From positions 1 through 64,000 of the forward strand of contig NZ_MWPQ01000025.1 in the NCBI RefSeq assembly GCF_002028545.1: a stretch of 64,000 nucleotides of DNA. Reading direction: 5' to 3'. The first letter of the stretch is position 1, and every line of letters starts with the position of its first letter. The notes below the pieces were generated by a model. It was not told where the DNA came from and did not search any database. It was given only the letters and a program-made list of their open reading frames with translations. The translations under genes were made by a program, and so were the position numbers. Shown here piece after piece: positions 10,125 through 19,075 of this stretch. The DNA is from Nitrobacter vulgaris. GTDB taxonomy: Bacteria > Pseudomonadota > Alphaproteobacteria > Rhizobiales > Xanthobacteraceae.

Positions 10125-10832
10125 ATGAACAAAGTCTACCCCGACGCCAAATCGGCCCTCGATGGTCTCCTCAGGGACGGCATGATGATCATGTCCGGTG
10201 GATTCGGCTTGTGTGGCATCCCGGAAACGTTGTCCGATGCCATTCGTGACTCTGGAGTCAAAAATCTGACCTTCGTGTCCAATAACGCCGGCGTCGATGG
10301 AATCGGACTGAGCCGTTTGCTCGAAACACGGCAAATCAAGAAGATGATCTCGTCTTACGTCGGCGAGAACAAGCTTTTCGCCCAACAGTATCTTGCCGGA
10401 GATCTGGAACTTGAATTCAATCCGCAGGGCACGTTGGCTGAGCGCATTCGCGCGGGCGGCGCCGGCATTCCGGCGTTCTACACAAAAACCGGCGTCGGCA
10501 CCCTCATTGCCGAGGGCAAGGAGGTGAAGGAATTCGACGGCCAGAAATATCTTATGGAGCGAGGGCTATTCGCCGATCTCGCCATCGTCCACGCCTGGAA
10601 GGGCGACACCGCTGGCAATCTGGTCTATCGCAAGACCGCGCGAAACTTTAACCCGATCATGGCGACTGCCGCGAAGGTTACCATCGCAGAAGTCGAACAT
10701 CTGGTGCCCGCTGGCGAGATCGATCCCGATCATATCCATACTCCCGGCATCTTCATCAAGCGTATCGTCGAGGTGGGGAGCGCCAGGAAGCACATCGAAT
10801 TCCGCAACACCCGTCCACGCCCGGCGGCATAG
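10125..10832 (+). CDS. scoA: 3-oxoacid CoA-transferase subunit A
   Basis: This is the alpha subunit of a succinyl-CoA:3-ketoacid CoA-transferase, which activates acetoacetate (or a 3-oxoadipate-type acid) with CoA from succinyl-CoA. It is 235 residues long with the CoA-binding loop GGFGLCGIPE near residue 25, NNAGVDGIGLSRLLE near residue 50, and the conserved GGAGIPAFYTKTGVGT near residue 110. The beta subunit follows after 78 bp. In organisms with phasins and polyhydroxybutyrate the enzyme helps recycle acetoacetate, which matches the two phasin genes 4 kb away. A 3-oxoadipate transferase (PcaI) is the alternative. Confidence 0.93.
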   Translation: MNKVYPDAKSALDGLLRDGMMIMSGGFGLCGIPETLSDAIRDSGVKNLTFVSNNAGVDGIGLSRLLETRQIKKMISSYVGENKLFAQQYLAGDLELEFNPQGTLAERIRAGGAGIPAFYTKTGVGTLIAEGKEVKEFDGQKYLMERGLFADLAIVHAWKGDTAGNLVYRKTARNFNPIMATAAKVTIAEVEHLVPAGEIDPDHIHTPGIFIKRIVEVGSARKHIEFRNTRPRPAA

Positions 10833-10910
10833 GCGCTTCTAGGCTCAGGACAGTGCTGGATCGCTTCCGATAAGCTCCTTGCAACGACAACAATATGACA
10901 GGAGAGCCCC

Positions 10911-11561
10911 ATGGCCTGGACCCGCGAGCAGATGGCAGGGCGTGCCGCCAAGGAATTGCGCGATGGTTATTACGTCAATCTCGGAATCGGTATTCCGACG
11001 CTGGTCTCAAACTTCATTCCCGACAATATCGACGTTCAGCTTCAGAGCGAGAACGGCATGCTCGGCATGGGTCCATTTCCCTATGAAGGCGAAGAGGATC
11101 CCGACCTTATCAACGCGGGCAAGCAGACCGTCACAGAATTGCCGACCTCCAGCTATTTCTCGTCGGCCGACTCGTTCGGCATGGTGCGCGGTGGCCATAT
11201 CGACCTCTCGATCCTCGGAGCGATGCAGGTGGCGCAGAACGGCGATCTCGCCAACTGGATGATCCCGGGCAAGATGGTCAAGGGCATGGGCGGCGCGATG
11301 GATCTCGTCGCCGGTGTCAAGCGCGTCGTCGTCGTGATGGAGCATTCCGCCAAGGATGGCCCCAAGTTGCTCAAGCGGTGCACGCTGCCGCTGACCGGCG
11401 AAAGGGTTGTCGATATGGTCGTTACCGATCTTGCGGTGTTCACCATCGACAAGCACGGCAAGGATGGCATGACGCTGATCGAGCTCGCCGACAGCGTCAC
11501 GCTGGACGAGGTCAGGGCTAAGACCGAAGCCGAATTCGGCGTCGGGCTGCAGAGCGCTTGA
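10911..11561 (+). CDS. scoB: 3-oxoacid CoA-transferase subunit B
   Basis: This is the beta subunit, 216 residues, and carries the catalytic glutamate in the motif [11 protein letters not shown] near residue 45, where the covalent glutamyl-CoA thioester forms. The conserved [15 protein letters not shown] and the [14 protein letters not shown] segments are present. The gene follows scoA in the same direction with a good Shine-Dalgarno (GACAGGAGAG) ahead of the ATG. The two subunits form the active heterotetramer. Subunit lengths and motifs are full and undamaged. Confidence 0.93.
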   Translation: MAWTREQMAGRAAKELRDGYYVNLGIGIPTLVSNFIPDNIDVQLQSENGMLGMGPFPYEGEEDPDLINAGKQTVTELPTSSYFSSADSFGMVRGGHIDLSILGAMQVAQNGDLANWMIPGKMVKGMGGAMDLVAGVKRVVVVMEHSAKDGPKLLKRCTLPLTGERVVDMVVTDLAVFTIDKHGKDGMTLIELADSVTLDEVRAKTEAEFGVGLQSA

Positions 11562-11643
11562 GGACGATGCGCGACAGCGGCCAGAAGCCGATATCCGATG
11601 GCCTCAGGCGCTACAGACCCGGCCGCAGGGTTTCAGTCATAGA

Positions 11644-11700
11644 TTTGACGCGTTTTCTTCACGCGAACCGGATTCCACTTCGCTCGTAAACGCTCTAGGA
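11644..11700. repeat. Dispersed intergenic repeat, copy B
   Basis: This block contains TTCACGCGAACCGG, then TTCCACTTCGCTCG and AAACGCTCTAG, matching the block at 4876-4925 with a few changes. It sits between the convergent scoB and histidine kinase genes and just touches the end of the latter. Confidence 0.65.
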
Positions 11701-14667
11701 TAGCGCGTTTGTTTGCGCAAATACCACTTCGATCAGCGTGCCGGAGTGTGGCCCCGTTTTGATGTGGAACTGGGCACGATTGGCCTCCACCAACGCCTTG
11801 GTGAGCGACAGGCTGACGTCTGCGCTCTTCGAAGCCTGATCGCTCGGCGCCGGTGTGCGGAATGGCTCCGTCGCCGCGGCCAACTCGTTTTCGCTGAGGC
11901 CGTGTCCGGTGTCCCGGACGCGCAACGCCACGTCACCGAAATCATTGATTGTCGTCGAGACGATGACCTGCCCGCCGGCATTGGCCAGATGGATCGAGTT
12001 TCCGATGAGATTGAGCGTGATCTGACGTAGCGCCTGTGCGTCCGCGACGACCGGCGGTAGCGTGTGCGCAAGCGAGGTTCGTATGATGATACGCTCGCGA
12101 TTGGCCTGCGGCTGCATCACGGCGACGCATTGCTCGACGATTTCGTTGAGATTCTGGTTCACGAAGGCGAGATCAAGTTTGCCGGTCTCGATCCGCGACA
12201 GGTCGAGCAGGTCGTCGATGAACGCGATGATGCGTTCGCCCGAAGCACGGATGTCCTTCATGTACTCGACATAGCGCTCGTTTCCGAGCGAGCCGAATTT
12301 TTCATCGATCATCACCTCGGCAAACCCGATAATGGAGTTCAGCGGCGTTCTGATTTCGTGGCTGATCCGCGCCAGCACGTCGGCCTTTGCATTCGCTGCG
12401 CGCTCGGCCTGCCGTCGCGCCTGTGACAACTCGGTCTCGATTTTCTTTGACTGCGACAGGTCGCGGAACACGGCGAAAAAGTTGGGGCTTTCAGTCTGGG
12501 TCCGGCCCATCGTCATCGCTAGCGGGATCAGGCTGTCCTCGCGCACGCGGCCCAACACCTCGCGCCCGTGATCGAGCAGTCTTGCGTCGTCGTCCACGAG
12601 GCCCTTGAGATAATCGCGCACCGCGCCCTGGCTTTCCGGCGCGAAGAGATCGGCGAGATTACGCTGCGTGAGACTGTCGCCGGAATGCCCGAACAACGCT
12701 TCGGCGCTGCGGTTGCAAGCAGTGATGTGTCCGCCGTCGTCGAACATCAGGATGCCTTCGGCTGCGGTGTCGACGATGGTGGCAAGCTCCTCGGCGCTTG
12801 CATGGCCGACGCGAGAGGGCGCCGATGCACCGCCGCATATCAAGGCATGCGCGGGCTCGCCATCCCAGGCCATCACGAAAAGACGGGCGGTGATCGGTTG
12901 TTGCGGCGCGCCCGACGGTGGCGTTGCCGAGACCGTGACGGGAGAGCCAGTGGGCGGCATGCTGTCGGCGGCGGGCATGTCGGCTTGAACCAGGAGGGCA
13001 TCGAGCCCGCCGGCCTCTTGCAGCGCCTGAAGACTGCTGTAGCCGACCTGCGCGAGAAACGCCGGGTTAGCGTACAGTGCGCGGCCGGCTCGGTGGATCA
13101 TCACGCCGCCTGGAAGCAAGTCGAGGATCAGGCTGTCGCGCGCGATAGTGGCCTGCGGAGTCGGTTCGGGCGGTGACAATCCATCCACCTGTGTTTGGGT
13201 GGCTTCGGACGGCTTCTGCACGACCGGCTGCTCGGCGTTAGTTCCAGGCTCGGCGGCGTCGGGCTCGCCCTCCAGCCGGGCCGAGAGCTGGCGCGCCAGT
13301 TCGTTGAAGGCATTGTTCTCGACAGGCGTGAGAGGAGGCGGTTTCAAGTCGACCGGAGGCTTGAACGGCAGGACATTCTTGGGCGTTTCCACGGTGGTGT
13401 CCGGTTCTGTTGGTTGTTGCAAGAGTTCGGAGGGCTCGGTGTCGGCAGAACCCGCTGGGCCCGCCGGCGGCGGATGGGAGGTCTCGCTGAACGAAAATTC
13501 GTGGCGCCGATTTGCTGCGAGCCGCGCCAAACCCTCCCGATCGCGGCAGACGCCGAAGCCACGATAGCCGACGAAATTGCGTGCGCGGTCGTAGATCGGA
13601 AGCCCCGACAATTCGACACGCAAACGTGCATCCGATCCATCGACGGGCCAAAGGAGCGTGATGCCGCTCCAGGTGTCGCGGGTTTGGACCGCTTTCGCAA
13701 CGCGGCCTTCAGGATCGAATCCGAATACGTCCGTGATCTCGCTCCACAACCGGCCGAATCCTGAGGCTGTTCGCATTCCGATGATGCGGGTGAATTCGTC
13801 GGATCCGAACGAGAAGCGGCCTTCGGCATCCATCCGCCACATGAAGCGCAAGGGATGGTGGCGCCTCTGCGGTGGAGAATCACGCGACGGACTTTTATCC
13901 GGCTCGGGCGGCGACTCGATGGCTTGCATCGGTGGAACGGTTGCGGTGTTCCGCAATGGAAATTCGGTCTCCGGTTCAGTCAACGGTGCCGGGTGAGTCG
14001 AAGAGCGCTCGGAGATGTTCGGCTCCAGCAGGGCGACAAGTCCAATGTCGTCGCCGCTTCCGACACGTTGCAGCACCAACTGCCAAAGTCCGACCGGGGT
14101 CTGGGCGCGACCCTCGCGTAGTGCATTGTCGCGCAAGCCGTCCAGCCCGCCCTCGGCGAGACTGCCAATGCCGAACAGCGGTCGTCCCCTGTTGCTGGCG
14201 GCGACGAACCGGCCGTCGCGCGAGAATGCAGCCACCGGCATATCGACGCCATCCACCAGTCGCTGCAATCGTTCGACAAGCGGCATGCCGCGACCGGCCG
14301 GCTCAGCGGCCCTCACGAGGATGGCGCTGCCGACGCCCGGAAATTCGAGCCGCGAGCAGGCGCAGGTGAGAAGGCTTCCTAGGCCGGCATAGCCCCGCAT
14401 TCGTTCCAGCTGCACTGCGCCAGTGGGCGGCAGACGGCGCGCGAGCTGCGCCAGCTGCCGTCGGCGCGGGTCGTCGGGGTCGATGTGTCGTGAAGCAAGA
14501 GCGGAGGTGTTGGTTGCCCCGACAATAGAGACGCCCACCGGATTGGCCCACAGGATGCAGGCGCCGTCCAGCGACCACAGCCACGCGGGCAGGGCGCTCG
14601 CCGCATGAACGGCCAGCCGTGGGTCGGTCATACCCTGCAACTGGAAATCGGCGCTATTCATGGGCAC
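11695..14667 (-). CDS. Multi-PAS sensor histidine kinase (PleC/DivJ/PdhS-like)
   Basis: This 990-residue soluble protein has several PAS-like modules (about residues 20-100, 290-385, 515-600 and 640-730), separated by proline-rich acidic linkers. A HisKA domain follows with the phosphorylated histidine in SHEIRTPLN (His about 770), and the segment after it (FGSLGNERYVEYMKDIRASG) resembles PleC, DivJ and PdhS kinases. The ATPase domain has an N box (NLIGNSIHLANAGG) and G1 box (RDTGHGLSE). The glycine-rich G2 box is degenerate (SADVSLSLTK in place of GxGLGL). It may therefore be a weak kinase, or work chiefly as a phosphatase or signalling scaffold in the CtrA/DivK network. No membrane helix is seen. 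Confidence 0.85.
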   Translation of the reverse strand: MPMNSADFQLQGMTDPRLAVHAASALPAWLWSLDGACILWANPVGVSIVGATNTSALASRHIDPDDPRRRQLAQLARRLPPTGAVQLERMRGYAGLGSLLTCACSRLEFPGVGSAILVRAAEPAGRGMPLVERLQRLVDGVDMPVAAFSRDGRFVAASNRGRPLFGIGSLAEGGLDGLRDNALREGRAQTPVGLWQLVLQRVGSGDDIGLVALLEPNISERSSTHPAPLTEPETEFPLRNTATVPPMQAIESPPEPDKSPSRDSPPQRRHHPLRFMWRMDAEGRFSFGSDEFTRIIGMRTASGFGRLWSEITDVFGFDPEGRVAKAVQTRDTWSGITLLWPVDGSDARLRVELSGLPIYDRARNFVGYRGFGVCRDREGLARLAANRRHEFSFSETSHPPPAGPAGSADTEPSELLQQPTEPDTTVETPKNVLPFKPPVDLKPPPLTPVENNAFNELARQLSARLEGEPDAAEPGTNAEQPVVQKPSEATQTQVDGLSPPEPTPQATIARDSLILDLLPGGVMIHRAGRALYANPAFLAQVGYSSLQALQEAGGLDALLVQADMPAADSMPPTGSPVTVSATPPSGAPQQPITARLFVMAWDGEPAHALICGGASAPSRVGHASAEELATIVDTAAEGILMFDDGGHITACNRSAEALFGHSGDSLTQRNLADLFAPESQGAVRDYLKGLVDDDARLLDHGREVLGRVREDSLIPLAMTMGRTQTESPNFFAVFRDLSQSKKIETELSQARRQAERAANAKADVLARISHEIRTPLNSIIGFAEVMIDEKFGSLGNERYVEYMKDIRASGERIIAFIDDLLDLSRIETGKLDLAFVNQNLNEIVEQCVAVMQPQANRERIIIRTSLAHTLPPVVADAQALRQITLNLIGNSIHLANAGGQVIVSTTINDFGDVALRVRDTGHGLSENELAAATEPFRTPAPSDQASKSADVSLSLTKALVEANRAQFHIKTGPHSGTLIEVVFAQTNALS

Positions 14668-14921
14668 CGCGTGTCAGATGTCTTGGGCTTTTGCCTTCGG
14701 CGGCTGCGCATGTCGGCTTTCATTGGCCGCAGTCCTAACAGATCGTCAGTATCGTGTCCGCCATGTCGGAGGTCCACGGCCGCTCTCCTGAAATCCCCGG
14801 CAAAGCCGGGATAACCTTAATTTGGCCGTTGTCATGGGACCTCCGCGATCGGTGGCACGTTGAGGTGGTGGGGACCGGAGGACCGGGACCCATGAAAGAA
14901 CCACCACAGGGAGCGGCGACC

Positions 14922-15302
14922 ATGAGCAACCAGGGACGGCATTTTGAAGTTTCGAACGAGATGCAGTCGCTAGCGGAGGCAGGTTTCGAGCAGGCACGCA
15001 AGGCGCTTGAGAGTTTTCTCGACGGCGCCCAGCAAACCGCCAATTCGATCGAGGGTCGCAACGAGGCGGTTCGCGACAGCGTTCGAGATATCAGCAGCAA
15101 GGCAATCTCCTTTGCCCAGCAGAATATGACCGCATCACTGGACTATGCCGAGCAACTTCTCCGCGCGAGGGATCTCGCGGAGGTGATGCGGCTGAATACG
15201 GAATATGTGCAGGGTCAAATGAAGGCCTTGAGCGAGCAGGCCAGCGAAATAGGGCAGAGCATGGGCCGGGCCGCCTTGGGAACCCGCAAACCTCAAGTCT
15301 AA
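14922..15302 (+). CDS. Phasin family protein
   Basis: This 126-residue helical protein binds the surface of polyhydroxyalkanoate granules, or acts as a related amphipathic helical protein. The central part (residues 30-100) is the phasin_2 pattern of long amphipathic helices with FAQQNMTASLDYAEQLLRA, typical of rhizobial phasins. The ATG at 14922 has a Shine-Dalgarno (CAGGGAGCGG) and gives the expected compact N terminus. A longer frame upstream has no family support. A second phasin gene follows 190 bp downstream in the same direction. Confidence 0.88.
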   Translation: MSNQGRHFEVSNEMQSLAEAGFEQARKALESFLDGAQQTANSIEGRNEAVRDSVRDISSKAISFAQQNMTASLDYAEQLLRARDLAEVMRLNTEYVQGQMKALSEQASEIGQSMGRAALGTRKPQV

Positions 15303-15494
15303 GGGGCCAAGGCCGCTATTCGAGTTTTCGCGCTCCGCGATAAGTTTTGCGTCGCAATATATTGTTGCGTCGCACAAGGGAGTCATGGTAGGAGTAGATC
15401 AGATGCTGGCCTGATCAGTTCGCAATCAAGCTGAGTTGCAGGACGATCGTCGTTGCAGGTCACACCGCGTTCCCAACTGCAAAGGATGACTGCC

Positions 15495-15908
15495 ATGGCT
15501 AATCCAACCGAGGCTTTTGAAGTTCCCGAGGAAGTGCGTGCATTCGCCGAGAAGGGTGTTTTGCAGGCGCGCGATAACTACGCGAAGTTCAAGGAAGCCG
15601 CGCAGGACGGCAACGGCGCCGTTGAGGCCGTGTTTAACGCTGCAACTAAAGGGGCGCATGCTTATTCCGCTAAGCTGCTCGATTTCGGTCAGGCCAATAC
15701 CAATGCCAGCTTCGATTTTTTGCAGGCTCTGGTCGGCGCGAAATCGTTGTCCGATGCGACCGAACTATGGAGCACCCATACCCGCAATCAATTCGGAACG
15801 TTCGCGGTCCAGGCCAAGGAATTGACCGAACTGACCCAGAAAATTGCGGCGGAGACTGCCGAGCCGATCAGGACTGGCGCGTCGAAACTGTTCCAGCCGA
15901 CCGTTTGA
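15495..15908 (+). CDS. Phasin family protein, second copy
   Basis: This 137-residue protein shares the phasin_2 architecture with the gene upstream, starting MANPTEAFEVPEEVRAFAEK and ending in a helix that reads GASKLFQPTV. The start at 15495 is preceded by GGATGA at good spacing; an ATG three codons earlier is possible. A rho-independent terminator lies 28 bp after the stop. Paired phasins with a nearby CoA-transferase suggest a cell that stores and reuses polyhydroxybutyrate, though no synthase lies in the window. Confidence 0.9.
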   Translation: MANPTEAFEVPEEVRAFAEKGVLQARDNYAKFKEAAQDGNGAVEAVFNAATKGAHAYSAKLLDFGQANTNASFDFLQALVGAKSLSDATELWSTHTRNQFGTFAVQAKELTELTQKIAAETAEPIRTGASKLFQPTV

Positions 15909-15935
15909 TAAACGCCTGTTCGCGTTAAATCTATC

Positions 15936-15962
15936 AACCCGGGCCCCTCGGTCCGGGTTTGC
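15936..15962 (+). terminator. Rho-independent terminator after the second phasin
   Basis: A stem pairing AACCCGG with CCGGGTT, extended inward by three further pairs and closed by a 4-base loop, is followed by a short T run. It separates the phasin gene from tRNA-His. Confidence 0.8.
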
Positions 15963-16178
15963 TATTTTCAGTGTCGCTTCCGCCGCGATCAGATCCGGCC
16001 TATGCCCACGCCCGATTGCCGTGGAGCCAAAGCTCGCGATAAGATGCAACGACCAAAGGATTGCTGTCTGAAACGACCAAGCGGCGCGCGATAACGGATC
16101 GTTGTGGCCTTGCCAAAGCGGAGCGTTGCACCTAGTTTCCGCCCCGTTCGCAGTGCGTTTTGGGCGCGCGAGCATGAT

Positions 16179-16255
16179 GCAGTTGTAGCTCAGTTGGTTA
16201 GAGCGCCTGTCTGTGGAACAGGAGGTCGGTGGTTCGAGCCCACCCAACTGTACCA
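16179..16255 (+). tRNA. tRNA-His (GTG)
   Basis: The cloverleaf is complete: acceptor stem GCAGTTG with CAACTGT, D arm TAGCTCAGTTGGTTAGAG, anticodon stem CCTGT/ACAGG with loop CTGTGGA (anticodon GTG), T arm GGTGG TTCGAGC CCACC, and an encoded ACCA 3' end. The base before position 1 is T and the discriminator is A, so this tRNA-His lacks the usual encoded G-1 opposite C73. That loss is known in a group of alphaproteobacteria. Its 3' 45 bases form part of the attachment site used by the adjacent integrative element. Confidence 0.95.
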
Positions 16256-16256
16256 A
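16211..16256. repeat. attL, 46-bp core in tRNA-His
   Basis: These 46 bases, from the anticodon loop to one base past the CCA end, are identical to 27691-27736. The pair brackets the integrase-bearing segment, as expected for integration into a tRNA 3' end with restoration of the gene. Confidence 0.93.
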
Positions 16257-16461
16257 CAAAATCAACTATTTATCTCAGGTCGCCATTTGTTCGCTGCGTT
16301 TGGGTAGCGTATTTAGGTAGCGCGCGAGCGTTCTTTCCAATCGCGACGCGACCCGTTTGTCTCCAAATCGAGCGGTTCGGCGCGTCGGATTGAGAAAAGG
16401 TTATTAGTTCGGCTAAAAGCGCGAATCGATGCATTGTTCGTCGAGTCTGAGAGGAACAAAA

Positions 16462-17112
16462 ATGCTAGCGCGAAACGAACAAGGCGATCCTGCACAAGAT
16501 CTCTTAGCATTCGCCAAAAAGCGTCGCTTCGCAACGATCCTTGCCGATCCGCCTTGGCAGTTCATAAATCGGACTGGAAAGATGGCCCCGGAGCATCGAC
16601 GTCTCGCTCGTTACAGCACGATGACTTTGCCTGAGATATCGTGCTTGCCGGTATCTGAAATAGCTGCTCCCACGTCGCATCTATACTTGTGGGTTCCCAA
16701 TGCGCTATTGCCCGAAGGTCTCGTCGTCATGAAGGCTTGGGGTTTCTCCTATAAATCGAACATCGTTTGGCACAAGATAAGGAAGGATGGGGGGCCAGAT
16801 GGCCGCGGCGTCGGTTTTTATTTTCGCAACGTAACCGAATTGCTCCTGTTCGGAGTGCGCGGCAAAAATGCACGGACTCTTCAACCGGGACGAACGCAGG
16901 TTAATTTCCTGGCCACGCGAAAGAGAGAACATTCGCGAAAGCCCGATGAACAGTACGAATTAATTGAGGCCTGTTCACCCGGCCCGTTTGTTGAATTGTT
17001 TTCGCGTGGTACTCGAAAGAAATGGGCAGTTTGGGGTAATCAAGCCGACGAAGGCTATCGGCCGACTTGGGAAACGTACTCGAACCATTCCCAGGTTAAC
17101 AAAACTATTTAA
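16462..17112 (+). CDS. MT-A70 family adenine DNA methyltransferase
   Basis: The 216-residue enzyme is predicted to transfer a methyl group from SAM to N6 of adenine. The catalytic motif is ILADPPWQF near residue 29, the DPPW form typical of MT-A70-type phage and bacterial enzymes. Family segments YLWVPNALLPEGL and KSNIVWHKI are also present. The ATG at 16462 follows the Shine-Dalgarno GAGAGGA; an ATG 11 codons upstream is less favoured. Its stop overlaps the stop of the HNH gene by 4 bp, tail to tail. It could protect element DNA from a host or self nuclease. Confidence 0.88.
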   Translation: MLARNEQGDPAQDLLAFAKKRRFATILADPPWQFINRTGKMAPEHRRLARYSTMTLPEISCLPVSEIAAPTSHLYLWVPNALLPEGLVVMKAWGFSYKSNIVWHKIRKDGGPDGRGVGFYFRNVTELLLFGVRGKNARTLQPGRTQVNFLATRKREHSRKPDEQYELIEACSPGPFVELFSRGTRKKWAVWGNQADEGYRPTWETYSNHSQVNKTI

Positions 17113-18383
17113 GCGGGTTTGCGATTATCGCTAAACCAATCAAAATGCCATTTAACGCATGTGTCGTCGAGCGCGTGTTTCGGCTTGATGAGTTTTCCAT
17201 TGAGTGCATCACCCGGTACGCTTGATGTGATCTTCAAATCCTGTCCACTCATTTCAAGCCGAATAACCCCTCGATCAAATTGCAAATGATGATTTGGACA
17301 AAGGATTAGGATATTGCCGGTCTTGTCCGGACCATCGTGCGGCGAACCTAAAGGCTTTATGTGAGCCGCTTCAGCATAGAATCTTTGATCTCCGATCTGA
17401 AGACGTGTTCCACAGAACATGCAGCGATGTTTGTAGTGTAGCCGCAGCTGAGACGCAATTTTGCGGCTGCGTTTTTGCAATAGCTTTGAGCCGAGCGACC
17501 GACCAACTGCTTCATCCGACCCTTCTTCGTCAATCCACGAGGCGGCCGATGGCGGCGTCGCAGGTGTAGGAGTGACAACTTTTTTGACGCTGACAGGCGC
17601 GGCAATCGCTGGAGTCGATGAAGCAAATCTGTCGGTCGCACCTGCATCCAGATAGAGTGACACAACGACCTTGGCGATTTCATCGAATTCGGCTTTCGAT
17701 GTTCCGATTAGTTTATAGAGCTCCTCATCGTCGACGTACTTAAGTAAGGTGTCCTTTTCCTTGGGAGCACCGTCGAGCACAAAACGATCCCAGGCAAGAT
17801 AAATTGCAGGCGTGATCCACCCTTCCTGACCGGTATTGATTGTTTCGCCCGATGTCGGAAGGTAACCAGCAAGTTCAAAAAAATAACGGTAGTTGTTCCT
17901 ACACTTAACTCGAACATCTTCGCTGGCGTTCATCGTCTGGGAGATGAAATTGTCGAGAGTACTATGAACGAGCGCGGCCGATTGCCAACTATCGTTTTTC
18001 CACAGCACCTCTTTTGCAAACTCGTTTGCCCACCGGGCAGGACGTTGCGGTCCTTGCTGTGGCGGCGTGCCCACTTGTGTTAGATGAAATGCAAATAGAG
18101 AGAGACGATCAAAATCGATATTGTGAGGTCGAGAAATGGCTTGAAACACCAATTCGTCGACGGACATATTTCCTGACTTGTTATGAAGGAAAAAATTTAT
18201 AGGGATTAGTTCTAGGGAGCTGTCCTTGATGCCGGAGTCTGCTCGCCATTTCTCGCGAGTGACGGGCGAAAGGGTGCTGCTGTAGCCGGCACGGATCACT
18301 GAATGTAACCGCAGGAAGCCGGTCCCGGCCCAGGCGAAGTTCTTGGTAAAACTGCCCGGCGTATATTTGGGTCGAGGTGCCAT
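17109..18383 (-). CDS. HNH endonuclease with a large unclassified N-terminal region
   Basis: The C-terminal third (about residues 305-385) is a full HNH domain with a zinc knuckle: CMFC near residue 320, AEAAHIKPLG near residue 338, NILILCPNHH near residue 360, then a following Asp. The N-terminal 290 residues match no family I recognise. They begin with a segment around TPGSFTKNFAWAGTGFLRLH and look globular and mixed alpha/beta. This arrangement, a target-recognition or sensing region fused to HNH, is common in modification-dependent and defence nucleases. Pairing with an adenine methyltransferase suggests a restriction-modification-like unit, but this is inference. Confidence 0.8.
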   Translation of the reverse strand: MAPRPKYTPGSFTKNFAWAGTGFLRLHSVIRAGYSSTLSPVTREKWRADSGIKDSSLELIPINFFLHNKSGNMSVDELVFQAISRPHNIDFDRLSLFAFHLTQVGTPPQQGPQRPARWANEFAKEVLWKNDSWQSAALVHSTLDNFISQTMNASEDVRVKCRNNYRYFFELAGYLPTSGETINTGQEGWITPAIYLAWDRFVLDGAPKEKDTLLKYVDDEELYKLIGTSKAEFDEIAKVVVSLYLDAGATDRFASSTPAIAAPVSVKKVVTPTPATPPSAASWIDEEGSDEAVGRSLGSKLLQKRSRKIASQLRLHYKHRCMFCGTRLQIGDQRFYAEAAHIKPLGSPHDGPDKTGNILILCPNHHLQFDRGVIRLEMSGQDLKITSSVPGDALNGKLIKPKHALDDTCVKWHFDWFSDNRKPA

Positions 18384-18612
18384 GAATATCAGCTACAAGA
18401 TTGGAGATTGTAGCTGAGTATCTATGCATCCCTAGAAATATCAAACGCCAACGCCGAGCCTGGCGAATTGCCAACATATTTTTGAGCGAAGGTTACTTCA
18501 TCGCCTTCATCCGGAACAAATCCAGAATTGCTAGCAGCATTCATAAAGCGAAGCAGAGAATTTTAGTGCTGCCGGAAAATGTTTTCAAAAACTAGAGCGT
18601 TATAAGAGCGCT

Positions 18613-18981
18613 ATGAAATACACCAAGCAGGCTCTGCAGCGTTATCTTCAAAGCCGTCAGGAATCTTGGGCATCTTATACGCCCCTCGTTGAAGCGCCTG
18701 AGGCTTGGATCGATCAGTTCGACGGCATCGAGCTGGGGTTTGACCATAATCGGCGCGGGCGGCCGCAAGCGCAACGGTCCCGAAATCCTCGAACGTTTCA
18801 GTCACGTCAAGCGGCTGAGTTTGCGCAGGAAGAGGTAGTCAGGTTTAGGTATCATTTTGACACTCGCCAGGTGCCAAAGGCCGTTCGCGATGAGTTCATC
18901 AAGGCCGCGATGGGCTTTTATCCGAGTGCTAAAGACGAAACCGTTTGGGATTATTTGCGAATGAACCGAAAGCGGCTTTGA
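18613..18981 (+). CDS. Hypothetical protein of the element
   Basis: This 122-residue charged protein has no recognised family. It has a basic, aromatic N terminus (MKYTKQALQRYLQSRQESWA), a polar middle, and a helical C-terminal part with VPKAVRDEFIKAAMGFYPS. No membrane segment or metal-binding pattern is seen. It stands alone on the plus strand between the HNH gene and the small regulator-like genes. The acid-base balance and lack of signal peptide suggest a cytosolic protein. The reading frame is clean and full, so it is likely real. Confidence 0.6.
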   Translation: MKYTKQALQRYLQSRQESWASYTPLVEAPEAWIDQFDGIELGFDHNRRGRPQAQRSRNPRTFQSRQAAEFAQEEVVRFRYHFDTRQVPKAVRDEFIKAAMGFYPSAKDETVWDYLRMNRKRL

Positions 18982-19075
18982 ATTTATTTCGTTCAAAAGG
19001 CTTTACTCCAAGTTTCTTTGGTTGTAATTTCACCGATACGTCGATCCTCGCCCAATGCGAAGAAAGGATCGCGTT

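Noticed and set aside
15765-16265. Minus-strand frames across the tRNA end encoding VQLGGLEPPTSCS (also at 27419-27769)
   Set aside because: These peptides are antisense readings of the tRNA-His 3' half and its duplicate. Such frames are a common false gene call.
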